A stretch of 64,000 nucleotides of DNA, taken from Brevibacillus formosus. Lineage in GTDB: Bacteria; Bacillota; Bacilli; Brevibacillales; Brevibacillaceae. Made by a program: the position numbers and the translations under genes. The notes under the pieces were generated by a model that was not told the origin of the DNA, did not search any database, and saw only the letters and a list, made by a program, of their open reading frames with translations. This document shows, piece after piece, positions 47,938 to 56,091 of this stretch (position 1 is its first letter; the number at the start of each line of letters is the position of its first letter). The DNA is taken from the NCBI RefSeq assembly GCF_003013405.1, contig NZ_PXZL01000027.1, positions 124,001-188,000 on the forward strand. The letters are read 5' to 3'.

Positions 47938-48040
47938 CTGTCGGGACGACAGGGATAGCTTGGCGCATTTCATTTCAGTAGAGGTGACTACCCAAGAATC
48001 CCCCACCTCTAAGCATAAGCGTAGGTGGAGGGAGTGTTCA
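47860..48040 (+). ncRNA. Possible omega RNA region at the tnpB element right end
   Basis: In active IS200/IS605 elements the guide (omega) RNA covers the 3-prime end of tnpB and the right end. The corresponding segment here includes GTCGGGACGACAGGG, GTAGAGGTGACTAC and the terminal CCCACCT/AGGTGG hairpin. It could still be transcribed although tnpB is broken. Assignment is by position and analogy only. Confidence 0.35.
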
Positions 48041-48463
48041 AAAGTTTTTCACGTTCTCATAAATGATATTGAGTGTTCTTCGAAATTGGTTCACTTCTTC
48101 TTCGGTCAATCCTGCAATGGTTTTCTCGTACGCTTCAATGGAGGGAGGAAGGACCTCGTCTTTTAAAAGTCGCCCTTTTTCCGTCAGATAGACACGAAGG
48201 GAGCGTCGATCCTTTTTATCTGTTTCGCGATGAATGAACCCTCTTTCTTCCAAGAGAAAGAGCATCCGCGCGATATTCGTTTTATCTTTATAGGTGCGTT
48301 CTGCCAACTCGTTCTGGGTCAAACCTTCTTCTTCCCATAACACGACAAAAATCATCCATTGATCGATGGTGATGTTATACGGATTGCATACTTTTTGATA
48401 ATAGTTGTTCAGTTTTAAATCCGTTCGTTTCACGATGACACCGATATACTCATCCAATTTCAT
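48038..48463 (-). CDS. MarR family transcriptional repressor
   Basis: This 141-residue winged-helix regulator shows NPYNITIDQWMIFVVLWEEE, LTQNELAERTYKDKTNIARML and the wing ERGFIHRETDKKDRRSLRVYL. It forms a dimer. It probably represses itself and the efflux pump. AGGAGGTTTCGCA precedes the ATG. Its TGA stop lies exactly at the right end of the tnpB element, but the C-terminus (NIIYENVKNF) seems intact. Inducers are probably aromatic or toxic compounds (family knowledge). Confidence 0.93.
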   Translation of the reverse strand: MKLDEYIGVIVKRTDLKLNNYYQKVCNPYNITIDQWMIFVVLWEEEGLTQNELAERTYKDKTNIARMLFLLEERGFIHRETDKKDRRSLRVYLTEKGRLLKDEVLPPSIEAYEKTIAGLTEEEVNQFRRTLNIIYENVKNF

Positions 48464-48490
48464 TGCGAAACCTCCTAGGTTAGGCAGTCA

Positions 48491-48539
48491 GAGCAACTGT
48501 TGATAAGACAACTATAAGGATGGTTCCGACAAGTGTCAA
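48491..48539 (-). promoter_or_regulatory. marR promoter and operator
   Basis: Minus strand: TTGACA (48534-48539), 17-bp spacer, TATAGT (48511-48516), near-consensus sigma-A. Overlapping and just downstream is GTTGTCTTATCAAC and CAGTTGCTC, sharing GTTG/CAAC half-sites with the operator at the mfs promoter, consistent with autoregulation. Confidence 0.7.
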
Positions 48540-48632
48540 TTTGCAGGACGGATGTGTTGGACGCATGAAAAAGTCAAATTTGCTCAAAATAACAGCGGGA
48601 TTCACTATTTACCAGAAAAGGAGAAGGAATAA

Positions 48633-49286
48633 ATGATTTCACTACTCAAAAAAGTAACGCTGTTATTGATGTGCCTCGCTTTGCTTGGTGTGCCGGGCAT
48701 GGCAGAAGCCAAGGAATCACAAGGAAATGTACAGCTGGCAGAATGTATAAAGCCGAAAGAAGTAAAGCTGCAAGGGGATATGAGAAAGCTCTGGATCGAC
48801 CATTTGCAATGGGACCATCAATATATGGTCAGCGCTTTGGCAGGGCTGGAAGACAAAGACGCCGTACTTGCACGACTCTTGAAAAACCAGGTGGACATCG
48901 GGAACGCAATGAAGCCGTATTACGGAGAGGAAGCAGGTAAAAAGCTTACCGATTTGCTGACGGAGCATATTATGATAGGCGGCAAAATCATTGACGCAGC
49001 CAAAAAAGGCGATCAGGCTGCTGTGGCAAAGCTCGATAAGGACTGGCACCGGAATGCGGATGATATCGCCAAGTTCTTAAGCAGCGCTAACCCCAATTGG
49101 ACCGAGAAGGAATTAAAAGAGATGATGTACACGCATCTGAAGCTGCTCAATGATAATCTCCAGGCGAGATTGAGAAAAGACTGGCAAGCGGATATTGTTG
49201 CATTTGATCAAGGTGAGGATCATATCATCTCGTTCGCTGATGTGCTGACAGCTGGCATCATTAAGCAGTTCCCGAATCAGTTCTAA
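48633..49286 (+). CDS. Secreted helical (hemerythrin-like) protein of unknown function
   Basis: This 217-residue protein has a cleavable signal peptide (KKVTLLLMCLALLGVPGMAEA, cleavage near residue 26) and a mature helical bundle: WIDHLQWDHQYMVSAL, LLTEHIMIGGKIIDAAKKGD, KDWHRNADDIAKFLSS, YTHLKLLNDNLQARL. The spaced His and Asp residues (HLQWDH, EH, WH, H) recall hemerythrin-like metal-binding bundles, though no complete known motif is present. GGAGAAGG precedes the ATG. A terminator follows. It is divergent from marR; no functional link is clear. Confidence 0.75.
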   Translation: MISLLKKVTLLLMCLALLGVPGMAEAKESQGNVQLAECIKPKEVKLQGDMRKLWIDHLQWDHQYMVSALAGLEDKDAVLARLLKNQVDIGNAMKPYYGEEAGKKLTDLLTEHIMIGGKIIDAAKKGDQAAVAKLDKDWHRNADDIAKFLSSANPNWTEKELKEMMYTHLKLLNDNLQARLRKDWQADIVAFDQGEDHIISFADVLTAGIIKQFPNQF

Positions 49287-49308
49287 AAGAAACGTCCCCA
49301 ACGAAAAG

Positions 49309-49354
49309 AACGCCAGCACGGTATACAACAAGTGCTGGCGTTTCTTTCTTTTTA
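49309..49354. terminator. Bidirectional terminator between 48633 gene and gcvPB-like gene
   Basis: AACGCCAGCAC and GTGCTGGCGTT form an 11-bp stem with a 13-base loop, followed by TTCTTTCTTTTT on + and preceded by A-rich sequence, placed between convergent genes. Confidence 0.8.
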
Positions 49355-50941
49355 CCCTTGTGCCGTCTTTTTCAAATAAGCTCTCCATGTGATGCACCAT
49401 TGATCAGGATCATCGAGTACAGATTCTAGGACGCGGTGACCTGTACTATGGTGCGGCGCTGTTTTTACAATCTCTGGATTCTCATAGGCTTCCTGCGAGA
49501 TATGAGCCAGTGCCGCGACGTATTCATCGAGCTCTGCCATAGAGTAGGACTCCGTCGGTTCCAGAGTAAACGGCTCCGGCACGACATATGGGTGGTGACT
49601 GGTCCAGTAATGGTGGGCAAAGTCGACCATCCGGCGCTGAACATCGTAGGTCGTGACGCCCGTGTCTTCTTTTAGCTGCTGCCAGCTATAGCGAACCTGC
49701 TCCAGGCGTCGGCCTTGTATATAGGGGGCGCTCGCACCGCGGATTTGCAGGATTTTGTGATAGAGATAGTTGTTGTTGAGGCAAGCGATTTCGGCAACTT
49801 CCCTCAAGCCGTCAGCACCAAGCGCACGGACCCAAGCGTAGGAGCGCAGGACAGCAGGTGGTACCCCGTAAAAGCTGCGGACTTTTCCGATGCTGTTTTT
49901 TAAATCACGCTTATAGAAGTAACGCTCCCCGTCGAAGTCTACAATCGGTCCTGGGAGAAATTGCTCCAGCTCGGCAGTGACACCGATGGCACCTGTTGCA
50001 GGTCCGCCGCAAGCGTGTGGGACGGAGAAGGTTTTGTGCAGGTTGAAGAAGCACATGTCAAAGCCTGCTTCCAGCGCACGGGTAATACCGAGCAAGCCGT
50101 TGGCGTTTGCTTGGTCGTAGCAGCATAGCCCCCCTGCGGCGTGAACGACGTCTGTGAACTCCTTGATGCGGGAGTTGTAAATGCCTGTATCCTCTGGATT
50201 CGCTACAGCAAAGGCAGCGGTTCGCTCCGAGACGAGGCCCTTTAGCGCTTCCAGATCAGGGTAGCCGTTTTCATCGGCAGGTACATAAATGATTTTGAAG
50301 CCTTTGACTGCTGCCGTCGCGGCTTGGGACGGATGGGAGAAATGGGTGGTAATAAACTCGTTGCGCTGTTCTCCTTCGCCGCGAGATTCGTGGTATTTGC
50401 GCACGATAGAGGCTTGGGTAAACAACGCCTGTGTGCCGCTGCCCGGTTGGAACGAGAATTTGTCCATTCCCGATATCTCGCGAAGATATAGATCGAGCTG
50501 ATACGTTATCTCCAGCATCCCTTGGACAGTAGACTCGTCTTGCAGCGGATGCAGCTCCGCCATTTTCGGGGAGCGCACGAAGCGTTCATTGATTTTCGGG
50601 GAGTATTTCATCGTGCAGGTGCCTTGCCCAATCTCTACGTTGAAATCCGACCCCAGCACTTCCTGCGAAATGCGGGAGTAGTGGCGGATCACGCGGTACT
50701 GACTGATCTCGGGAAGATTCGGCCGTTTTTTCCGGCGCAGGCTGTCTGGCAGCTGAGAGATGCCATCACCTACGCTCTCCACGATTTGCGGCTCGACGGG
50801 TGGTACCTCGACGCCACGCTCACCGGGCTGGCTCAGCTCGAAAATGACAGGCTCATCCCACTTTGCTTGGTGGAAGCGGCGTACCTTATGGTCTCTCGGA
50901 ATCCGTTTCATTTTGTCGATAGTTCCTTCGGATGTTTTCAT
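49352..50941 (-). CDS. GcvPB-like PLP decarboxylase subunit, divergent
   Basis: This 529-residue protein is of the size and fold of glycine dehydrogenase (decarboxylating) subunit 2. The PLP Lys is Lys303 in FFNLHKTFSVPH. Other family pieces are YSPKINERF, LHPLQDESTVQGMLE, GTCTMKYSP, QPGSGTQALF and DQANANGLLG. The glycine loop after the Lys reads ACGGPATGAIGV instead of the usual GGGGPG type, a sign of a divergent clade. No gcvT or gcvH is nearby, and the operon is under sigma-54 control with an SDR gene, so glycine may not be the substrate. RBS AAAGGAGGAAAC. Confidence 0.8.
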   Translation of the reverse strand: MKTSEGTIDKMKRIPRDHKVRRFHQAKWDEPVIFELSQPGERGVEVPPVEPQIVESVGDGISQLPDSLRRKKRPNLPEISQYRVIRHYSRISQEVLGSDFNVEIGQGTCTMKYSPKINERFVRSPKMAELHPLQDESTVQGMLEITYQLDLYLREISGMDKFSFQPGSGTQALFTQASIVRKYHESRGEGEQRNEFITTHFSHPSQAATAAVKGFKIIYVPADENGYPDLEALKGLVSERTAAFAVANPEDTGIYNSRIKEFTDVVHAAGGLCCYDQANANGLLGITRALEAGFDMCFFNLHKTFSVPHACGGPATGAIGVTAELEQFLPGPIVDFDGERYFYKRDLKNSIGKVRSFYGVPPAVLRSYAWVRALGADGLREVAEIACLNNNYLYHKILQIRGASAPYIQGRRLEQVRYSWQQLKEDTGVTTYDVQRRMVDFAHHYWTSHHPYVVPEPFTLEPTESYSMAELDEYVAALAHISQEAYENPEIVKTAPHHSTGHRVLESVLDDPDQWCITWRAYLKKTAQG

Positions 50942-50957
50942 GGGCGGTTTCCTCCTT

Positions 50958-52343
50958 TTACACGATGGTTTTTATAGCAGTAACGAGCGTATCGATATCC
51001 TCCTGGGTATGAACCTCTGTGACGCAGTAGAGCGCACATTGACCCAATTCCGGGTAGTGTTCGGTCAAATCCACACCGCCGAAAATGCCTTTGGCGAGAA
51101 GCGCAGCGTTGATGTCTTTGACGGTTTTGCCTGTTTGCGAGAAGTCGATCACGAACTCCTTGAAGAAAGGAGCGGCGAATTTGGCCTCGACCCCGGAAAT
51201 GGAAGAGAGCTGTTTGGCGGCGTATTGGGAGCGCTGCATGATGCCTTGCCCGACTTCTTCCATGCCCACAGGTCCCATCGTCGCCAAGTACACGCCTGCG
51301 GTAATGCCCCATAGCGCGGTTTGCGTTCCGACGGACTCCTTGCCTTTTTCACGTTTGGCAAAAGAAGTGCGGTCGTATGCGACATCTCCGAAGCCGTATT
51401 CGCCTTCGACCTCTGTCGGAGCGATTCCAAACAGGCGGGACGGATATTCCATGACGTAGGTCGGGTCGTCATGGGTCGCGATAAAGCCGGATTGCCCGCC
51501 GCCGTAATGCATGTGTACGCCAAGCGGCTGCAAATCTCCGCACACGATGTCCGCGCCGTAATTCGCCGGAGATTCCATCACGCCGAGAGAGATGGGATCG
51601 ACGCCGACTACGCAAATGGCACCGGCTGCATGAGCCAAGTCCGCGATCATCTGTCCATTTACTTCCACGGAGCCGAGGAAGGTCGGATTTTCGAAGTAAA
51701 CCGCTGCTGTATCTACACTGAGCTTTGCTTTTAGATCATTCAGGTCAAGTCTGCCTGTTTCGTTCTCAAAATCGATCAAGGTGACGGTAAGATCAGGAGA
51801 CGTATAGTTTTTGATGATCAAGAGCTTGTCGGGATGGATATTTTTCGAGACCAAAAGCTCTGTGCGTTTAGTGATGCGTGCCGCCATGCGCAGAGCAGTA
51901 GAAGCAGCCTGTGCCCAGTCAAAGGTCGGAACGTTCACGACATCCATATCGACCAGCTCAGCTACGAGGCTCTGGTACTCGAACAACGCCTGAAAGCGCC
52001 CCTTGTCTTCATAAGGCTCACCAGCATACGCCGTCACAAACTCCGCGCGGGAGTTGATTTCATCACAGACAGCCGGAACAAAATGCGGCCAGCAGCCTGC
52101 GCCGAGGAAGCTGATATTTTCTTTTGTGGTTTTGTTTTTGTTCATCAGTTGGTTGACGTGGCGCTCCAGCTCGTATTCGGTCAATGCTTTCGGGATGTTC
52201 ATTTTTTCTTTTAGGCGCAGCTCCCCGGGAATGTCCGCATAGATATCCTCGATACTGGAAAGGCCGATTTCAGCAAGCATTTTCTCTTTGACTTCAGGGG
52301 CAGAATTCGGAATATACGGGTGGGCAAAACGTTGTACGCTCAT
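50958..52343 (-). CDS. GcvPA-like PLP decarboxylase subunit, divergent
   Basis: This 461-residue protein matches glycine dehydrogenase subunit 1: HPYIPNSAPEVKEKML, ISFLGAGCWPHFVPAVCDEI, TAYAGEPYEDKGRFQALFEYQ, FENPTFLGSVE and YGADIVCGDLQPLG. In normal GcvPA the block after SFLG reads closer to GGAYDHYIP and the later block contains YDGAT; here they are GCWPHFVP and FDWAQAA, again suggesting altered substrate. It forms a heterotetramer with the GcvPB-like subunit encoded 16 bp downstream. RBS GATGGAGGAACC. Confidence 0.8.
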   Translation of the reverse strand: MSVQRFAHPYIPNSAPEVKEKMLAEIGLSSIEDIYADIPGELRLKEKMNIPKALTEYELERHVNQLMNKNKTTKENISFLGAGCWPHFVPAVCDEINSRAEFVTAYAGEPYEDKGRFQALFEYQSLVAELVDMDVVNVPTFDWAQAASTALRMAARITKRTELLVSKNIHPDKLLIIKNYTSPDLTVTLIDFENETGRLDLNDLKAKLSVDTAAVYFENPTFLGSVEVNGQMIADLAHAAGAICVVGVDPISLGVMESPANYGADIVCGDLQPLGVHMHYGGGQSGFIATHDDPTYVMEYPSRLFGIAPTEVEGEYGFGDVAYDRTSFAKREKGKESVGTQTALWGITAGVYLATMGPVGMEEVGQGIMQRSQYAAKQLSSISGVEAKFAAPFFKEFVIDFSQTGKTVKDINAALLAKGIFGGVDLTEHYPELGQCALYCVTEVHTQEDIDTLVTAIKTIV

Positions 52344-52395
52344 CTCATGGTTCCTCCATCTCTTCGTTGGAATATTCAGTCGGATTAACGATACA

Positions 52396-53178
52396 TTAAG
52401 CCAAACCGCCGCCGTCGACGACCAGCACGGAACCCGTCACCCAGGATGACAGATCGCTGGCAAAGAACAGGACAGCATTGGCAATATCTTGGGGAGAACC
52501 GAGACGCTCCAGCGGACGTCCTTGGGCGGAGGAGACGAGGAATGCTCCTTCTTCCTTTTCCAGCTGGCGCGCTTCTTCTCGCAACAGAGGTGTGTCGGTA
52601 TCGCCGGGTGACACGCAATTTACACGGATGTTTTCCGGACCGTGGTCAATCGCCATTGCCCGCGTCAGGTTGACGACGCCAGCTTTTGCCGCACAGTAGG
52701 CTGCAGCCTTGTCACCGCCCTTGATGCCCCAGCCAGAGCCAGTGTTAATGATGCTGCCTCCGCCTGTTTTCGCCATGACCGGAATGACGAATTTGGAGAG
52801 GTTGTAAGCCCCCTTCAAGGAGACATCGACGACCAGATCCCAATCGTCCTCTTCCAGCTCGACGACCGTCTTTCTTCTGATCACGCCTGCGTTGTTGAAC
52901 AAAATATCGATGCGACCGTATGCTTCCTCGATCGCTTGCGTTACTTCACGACAATCCTGTTGGGAAACTACATTGCATGTAAAATAACGGGCTGACCCGC
53001 CCGCGGCTACGATTTCTTGTGCCGCCTTTTCCCCGAGCTCCTCATTGATATCAAGCAGCATGACGTTTACTCCGAATTGGGCCAGTCGTTTCGCTGTTGC
53101 AAGTCCGATACCGGAAGCAGCACCTGTCACCAAGGCTACCTTTCCTTGCAGATTGAATACCTCGTTCGTGTTTACCAT
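52396..53178 (-). CDS. Short-chain dehydrogenase/reductase
   Basis: This 260-residue classical SDR has the NAD(P) loop TGAASGIG (about 18-25), DINEE at the end of beta-2 (Asp favours NAD), NNAG (about 92), catalytic Ser in INTGSGWG and Tyr-Lys in AAYCAAKAG. It is the first gene of the SDR-gcvPA-gcvPB operon, next to a near-perfect sigma-54 promoter. It may oxidise a hydroxy-amino-acid or alcohol before or after decarboxylation (inference). ATG 53178 follows AGGGGGAG. Confidence 0.92.
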   Translation of the reverse strand: MVNTNEVFNLQGKVALVTGAASGIGLATAKRLAQFGVNVMLLDINEELGEKAAQEIVAAGGSARYFTCNVVSQQDCREVTQAIEEAYGRIDILFNNAGVIRRKTVVELEEDDWDLVVDVSLKGAYNLSKFVIPVMAKTGGGSIINTGSGWGIKGGDKAAAYCAAKAGVVNLTRAMAIDHGPENIRVNCVSPGDTDTPLLREEARQLEKEEGAFLVSSAQGRPLERLGSPQDIANAVLFFASDLSSWVTGSVLVVDGGGLA

Positions 53179-53211
53179 GGTCGATCACTCCCCCTAGTTG
53201 AAAGGTTTATA

Positions 53212-53228
53212 ATGCAATCGCTGTGCCA
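53212..53228 (-). promoter_or_regulatory. Sigma-54 (-24/-12) promoter of SDR-gcvPA-gcvPB
   Basis: Minus strand TGGCACAGCGATTGCAT matches TGGCAC-N5-TTGCW exactly. It is 34 bp upstream of the SDR start, and a sigma-54 activator gene is divergent. Control by SigL is a confident inference. Confidence 0.9.
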
Positions 53229-53315
53229 AGTGTGAATTGACCCCCGCCGAGTAACATGCTCCTTGCTTGATCGCAAAAAAGCCGATTTTACGAGGCTCCG
53301 ACTGTATTTCGTACC

Positions 53316-53360
53316 GTCACAGCGGTGACAAAAATGGCAATGAGTTGTCATTATTGGCAA
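53316..53360 (-). promoter_or_regulatory. Candidate upstream activator sites for the 584-residue activator
   Basis: Three clustered dyads lie 90-130 bp upstream of the -24 box: GTCAC-AGCG-GTGAC (53316-53329), AATGGCAA-TGAG-TTGTCATT (53333-53352, one mismatch) and TTGTCA-TTAT-TGGCAA (53345-53360, one mismatch). Distance and pairing suit enhancer binding of a sigma-54 activator. Confidence 0.6.
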
Positions 53361-53440
53361 GCATCAGTGGCAAAATATTTGTGAACTATCTAAATATTTC
53401 ATAAAATAGAGAGTAAGGACAATAAACAGGGAGGAAATCC

Positions 53441-55195
53441 ATGGTTTCGTTGGATCTGTGCAAACCAGCCATCGAAAAGGTCATTACAAGCATTTCAGAT
53501 ATATTGAACGTGGATGCTGCGGTGATTAACGAGCGCGGTCTCTTGGTCGTGAGTACGGAACGGTATTTGAAACAAAAAGGCGAAAATGTGCATGTGCCCT
53601 CGATTGAATTCGTGTTGGCAAAAGGACAGTATGTGGTAGACAAACCCGGCTCCATGGAAATGTGCAAAGGCTGCCGTTTTCTTGACAGCTGTCCCGCCAA
53701 AGTCGAGCTGCTGTCTTCTATTAAGGTTGCCAATCATGCAATCGGGGTCGTTTCTCTCACATCCTTTACGAAGGAAGGTCAAAATCGCCTGTCCAAGCAT
53801 ACAGAGAGATACCAGCAAATCCTGACAGAAATCAGCGAGATGATTACGGTGATTGTACAGTCTCATGCGCCGGGACAGATCGAATCGTCTGATGAATCCA
53901 TGCGGCTGTTGGAGGGAGCGCTGGATACCGTTGCCGATGCGTATTTCACATTTGACCGAAGTGGCAATGTTATTCACACGAACGCCAGCGCTCGCAGACT
54001 GCTGTCCCAGCACGAGCTGCTGCCAGCGGAGATTTCACGGATGCTGCTGCCGTCATTATCTGGGATGGCCGCGCACTCTTTGCCAATCGCCAATTGTCTC
54101 GTTGACAAGCTCGATGCTCCGACCGAGGCCACGCCGATCATCGTCAACAATCAGCTCATTGGCGGCGTGCTTCGCGTGCAGAGGGGATCGCTAACCACTC
54201 CGCGTTTGATCGATTATCAAGGGAGCCGTTCGTCTGGCAAAGCGGATAGCCTTGCTCAAATCGTGGGAAACAGCCCAGCCATCAAACAGGTCAAAGAAAT
54301 GGCGATGAAAATCGGCAACAGCAGCTCCACAGTACTGATTACCGGCGAAACAGGGACAGGCAAAGGGCATCTGGCAAAAGCGATTCACGAGGCAAGCACG
54401 CGCGCTTACTACCCGTTTGTCGCCATCAATTGTGCCAGCATTCCAGAAAATTTGTTCGAAAGCGAATTGTTCGGTTACGAGGACGGCGCGTTTACTGGAG
54501 CCAAAAAGGGAGGAAAGCCAGGACGGTTCGAAATGGCAGAGGGAGGTACGCTGTTTCTGGATGAAATCGGCGATATGCCGCTCTCGTTGCAGGCAAAGCT
54601 GCTGCGCGTCTTGCAGGAAAAGGTCGTGGAACGAATCGGCGGCACGCGGTCGTTTCCCATCAATGTACGGATTATCGCGGCGACGAATCAGAACCTGGAG
54701 GAGCTCGTGGAGAAAAAAGCGTTTCGTGCCGACTTGTACTATCGGTTGAACGTCATTCCGATACATGTCCCGTCACTCGCAGAGCGCAAGGAAGACATCG
54801 AGCTCTTGGCTGTTTCATTTATGGAGAAGTACGGAGAGCAAGCAGGACGCACCTTCTTCGGAATAGCACGAGAGGCGATCAATCTGCTCACGCACTATCA
54901 CTGGCCGGGCAATGTGCGGGAGCTGGAAAACGCCATCGAGTACGCCATGAACATGGAGCAAGACAGTGTACTGACTGCGGACAGCTTGCCTCCGCGTCTT
55001 CGTGCTCGTCCTCCAGTGGCTCCTTCGCATTCAGGCCCAGCTATCAAAGCGAGGGTCGCCGATGCACAAGCGGACGCCATTCGTGCTTCGCTGCAAAAGC
55101 ACGGCAATGATTTGAAAGGGAAGCAGCGGGTGGCAGAAGAACTCGGGATCGGGCTCCGTACTTTGTATCGGAAGCTAAAGCTGCTCGGTATTTAA
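53441..55195 (+). CDS. Sigma-54-dependent activator with Cys-bearing sensor domain
   Basis: This 584-residue activator has an N-terminal sensor (1-145) with a cluster [13 protein letters not shown] (C-x2-C-x5-C), a PAS-like domain (about 155-260), an AAA+ domain (about 275-510: Walker [22 protein letters not shown] loop, Walker [14 protein letters not shown], sensor [10 protein letters not shown]) and a C-terminal Fis helix-turn-helix ([19 protein letters not shown]). The sensor type resembles PrdR-like regulators of amino-acid use. It is divergent from, and likely activates, SDR-gcvPA-gcvPB. RBS AGGGAGGAAATCC. Confidence 0.92.
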   Translation: MVSLDLCKPAIEKVITSISDILNVDAAVINERGLLVVSTERYLKQKGENVHVPSIEFVLAKGQYVVDKPGSMEMCKGCRFLDSCPAKVELLSSIKVANHAIGVVSLTSFTKEGQNRLSKHTERYQQILTEISEMITVIVQSHAPGQIESSDESMRLLEGALDTVADAYFTFDRSGNVIHTNASARRLLSQHELLPAEISRMLLPSLSGMAAHSLPIANCLVDKLDAPTEATPIIVNNQLIGGVLRVQRGSLTTPRLIDYQGSRSSGKADSLAQIVGNSPAIKQVKEMAMKIGNSSSTVLITGETGTGKGHLAKAIHEASTRAYYPFVAINCASIPENLFESELFGYEDGAFTGAKKGGKPGRFEMAEGGTLFLDEIGDMPLSLQAKLLRVLQEKVVERIGGTRSFPINVRIIAATNQNLEELVEKKAFRADLYYRLNVIPIHVPSLAERKEDIELLAVSFMEKYGEQAGRTFFGIAREAINLLTHYHWPGNVRELENAIEYAMNMEQDSVLTADSLPPRLRARPPVAPSHSGPAIKARVADAQADAIRASLQKHGNDLKGKQRVAEELGIGLRTLYRKLKLLGI

Positions 55196-55254
55196 GGAAT
55201 TCGGACAGGAGCTTGGTGTAAACTTGTGGGAGAAACGATATGGGAGGAAGAAGC

Positions 55255-56031
55255 ATGAGTGAGCTGAATGCCTTATTTCGGAAAAGAATCGGTATGCCTG
55301 AAAATGAAGCGATTACCTTCGATACATTGGATCGCCTCCTAGATCTGACAGCATTGGCGATTCCTTTTGAAAACCTGTGCATTGTGGAAGAGCGAACGAG
55401 TCTAATCTCCAGACAATCCATCATGGAGAAGATATTGGTCAGAAACGAAGGCGGTCTTTGCTACGAGCTCAATCCGATGCTGTATTACTTCTTGCTGGAA
55501 AATGGCTTTGACGCCCATCTGATTCGCGGAGTTGTTTACAGGCAAGACGTTGGGGAGTATTACACGATTGGCCGAACGCATGCCACGATTTTGCTTACAT
55601 ATGAGGGGAAAACGTATTTGCTCGACACGGGCTTCGGTTCGAACCTGCCGTTGAAGCCTGTTCCGTTAACGGGGGAGACCGTTTCTTCCCGCAATGGTGA
55701 ATTTCGGATCAAGAAAGAGCAGACGGAGTATGGCGATTATGTACTTGAAATGAAGCTGCGGCACAAGGATACGGACTGGCGGATTGGCTATACGTTTGAT
55801 TCGCAGAAGCTGGTGACGGATGAAACGGATTTAAACGAGATTCAGACGATCATCGCCGAACACGAACAGTCTCCCTTTAACAAAAGCGCGTTGCTAACGC
55901 AACTTACAGAGAGAGGCAATGTCACGTTGACGAATACGACCTTTACACAGTGGGTGGATGGAGTCGTTACCAAAGAAGAAATCGACAACGCGAGATTCAA
56001 AGAGCTGGCGAAACAGCATTTTCGTTTATAG
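55255..56031 (+). CDS. nat: Arylamine N-acetyltransferase
   Basis: This 258-residue enzyme transfers acetyl from acetyl-CoA to arylamines or hydrazines. The catalytic triad falls in its classic place: Cys69 (EGGLCYELNPML), His109 (GRTHATILL) and Asp124 (LLDTGFGSNLPL). ATG 55255 is preferred over 55240, because GGGAGGAAGAAG lies between them. No operon partner; a clear terminator follows. Natural substrate unknown; the family has a detoxification role. Confidence 0.93.
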   Translation: MSELNALFRKRIGMPENEAITFDTLDRLLDLTALAIPFENLCIVEERTSLISRQSIMEKILVRNEGGLCYELNPMLYYFLLENGFDAHLIRGVVYRQDVGEYYTIGRTHATILLTYEGKTYLLDTGFGSNLPLKPVPLTGETVSSRNGEFRIKKEQTEYGDYVLEMKLRHKDTDWRIGYTFDSQKLVTDETDLNEIQTIIAEHEQSPFNKSALLTQLTERGNVTLTNTTFTQWVDGVVTKEEIDNARFKELAKQHFRL

Positions 56032-56049
56032 CACAGCGAGTAACAAGTT

Positions 56050-56080
56050 AGGCCACAGATGTTTTTTCTGTGGCCTTTCG
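56050..56080 (+). terminator. Terminator of the NAT gene
   Basis: AGGCCACAGA and TCTGTGGCCT flank a short T-rich loop, followed by TTCGTCTTTATTTC. Confidence 0.75.
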
Positions 56081-56091
56081 TCTTTATTTCT

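Larger units (their letters stand above)
46660..48040 (+). mobile_element. IS200/IS605-type element carrying only tnpB
   Basis: A tnpB pseudogene is flanked by related subterminal hairpins. The left one (46672-46709) contains CCCACTTCTAAGCC and AAAGTGGG; the right one (48001-48032) contains CCCACCTCTAAGC and AGGTGG. Both are preceded by AAGATTC/AAGAATC. No terminal inverted repeats or target duplication are expected in this family. There is no tnpA Y1 transposase, so movement needs one in trans. The element separates marR from the mfs pump gene; the right end touches the marR stop codon. Exact ends are estimated. Confidence 0.75.

Noticed and set aside
49352..53178. Glycine riboswitch upstream of the gcvP-like operon
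   Set aside because: The leader between the -12 box and the SDR start is too short (about 34 bp) for an aptamer.
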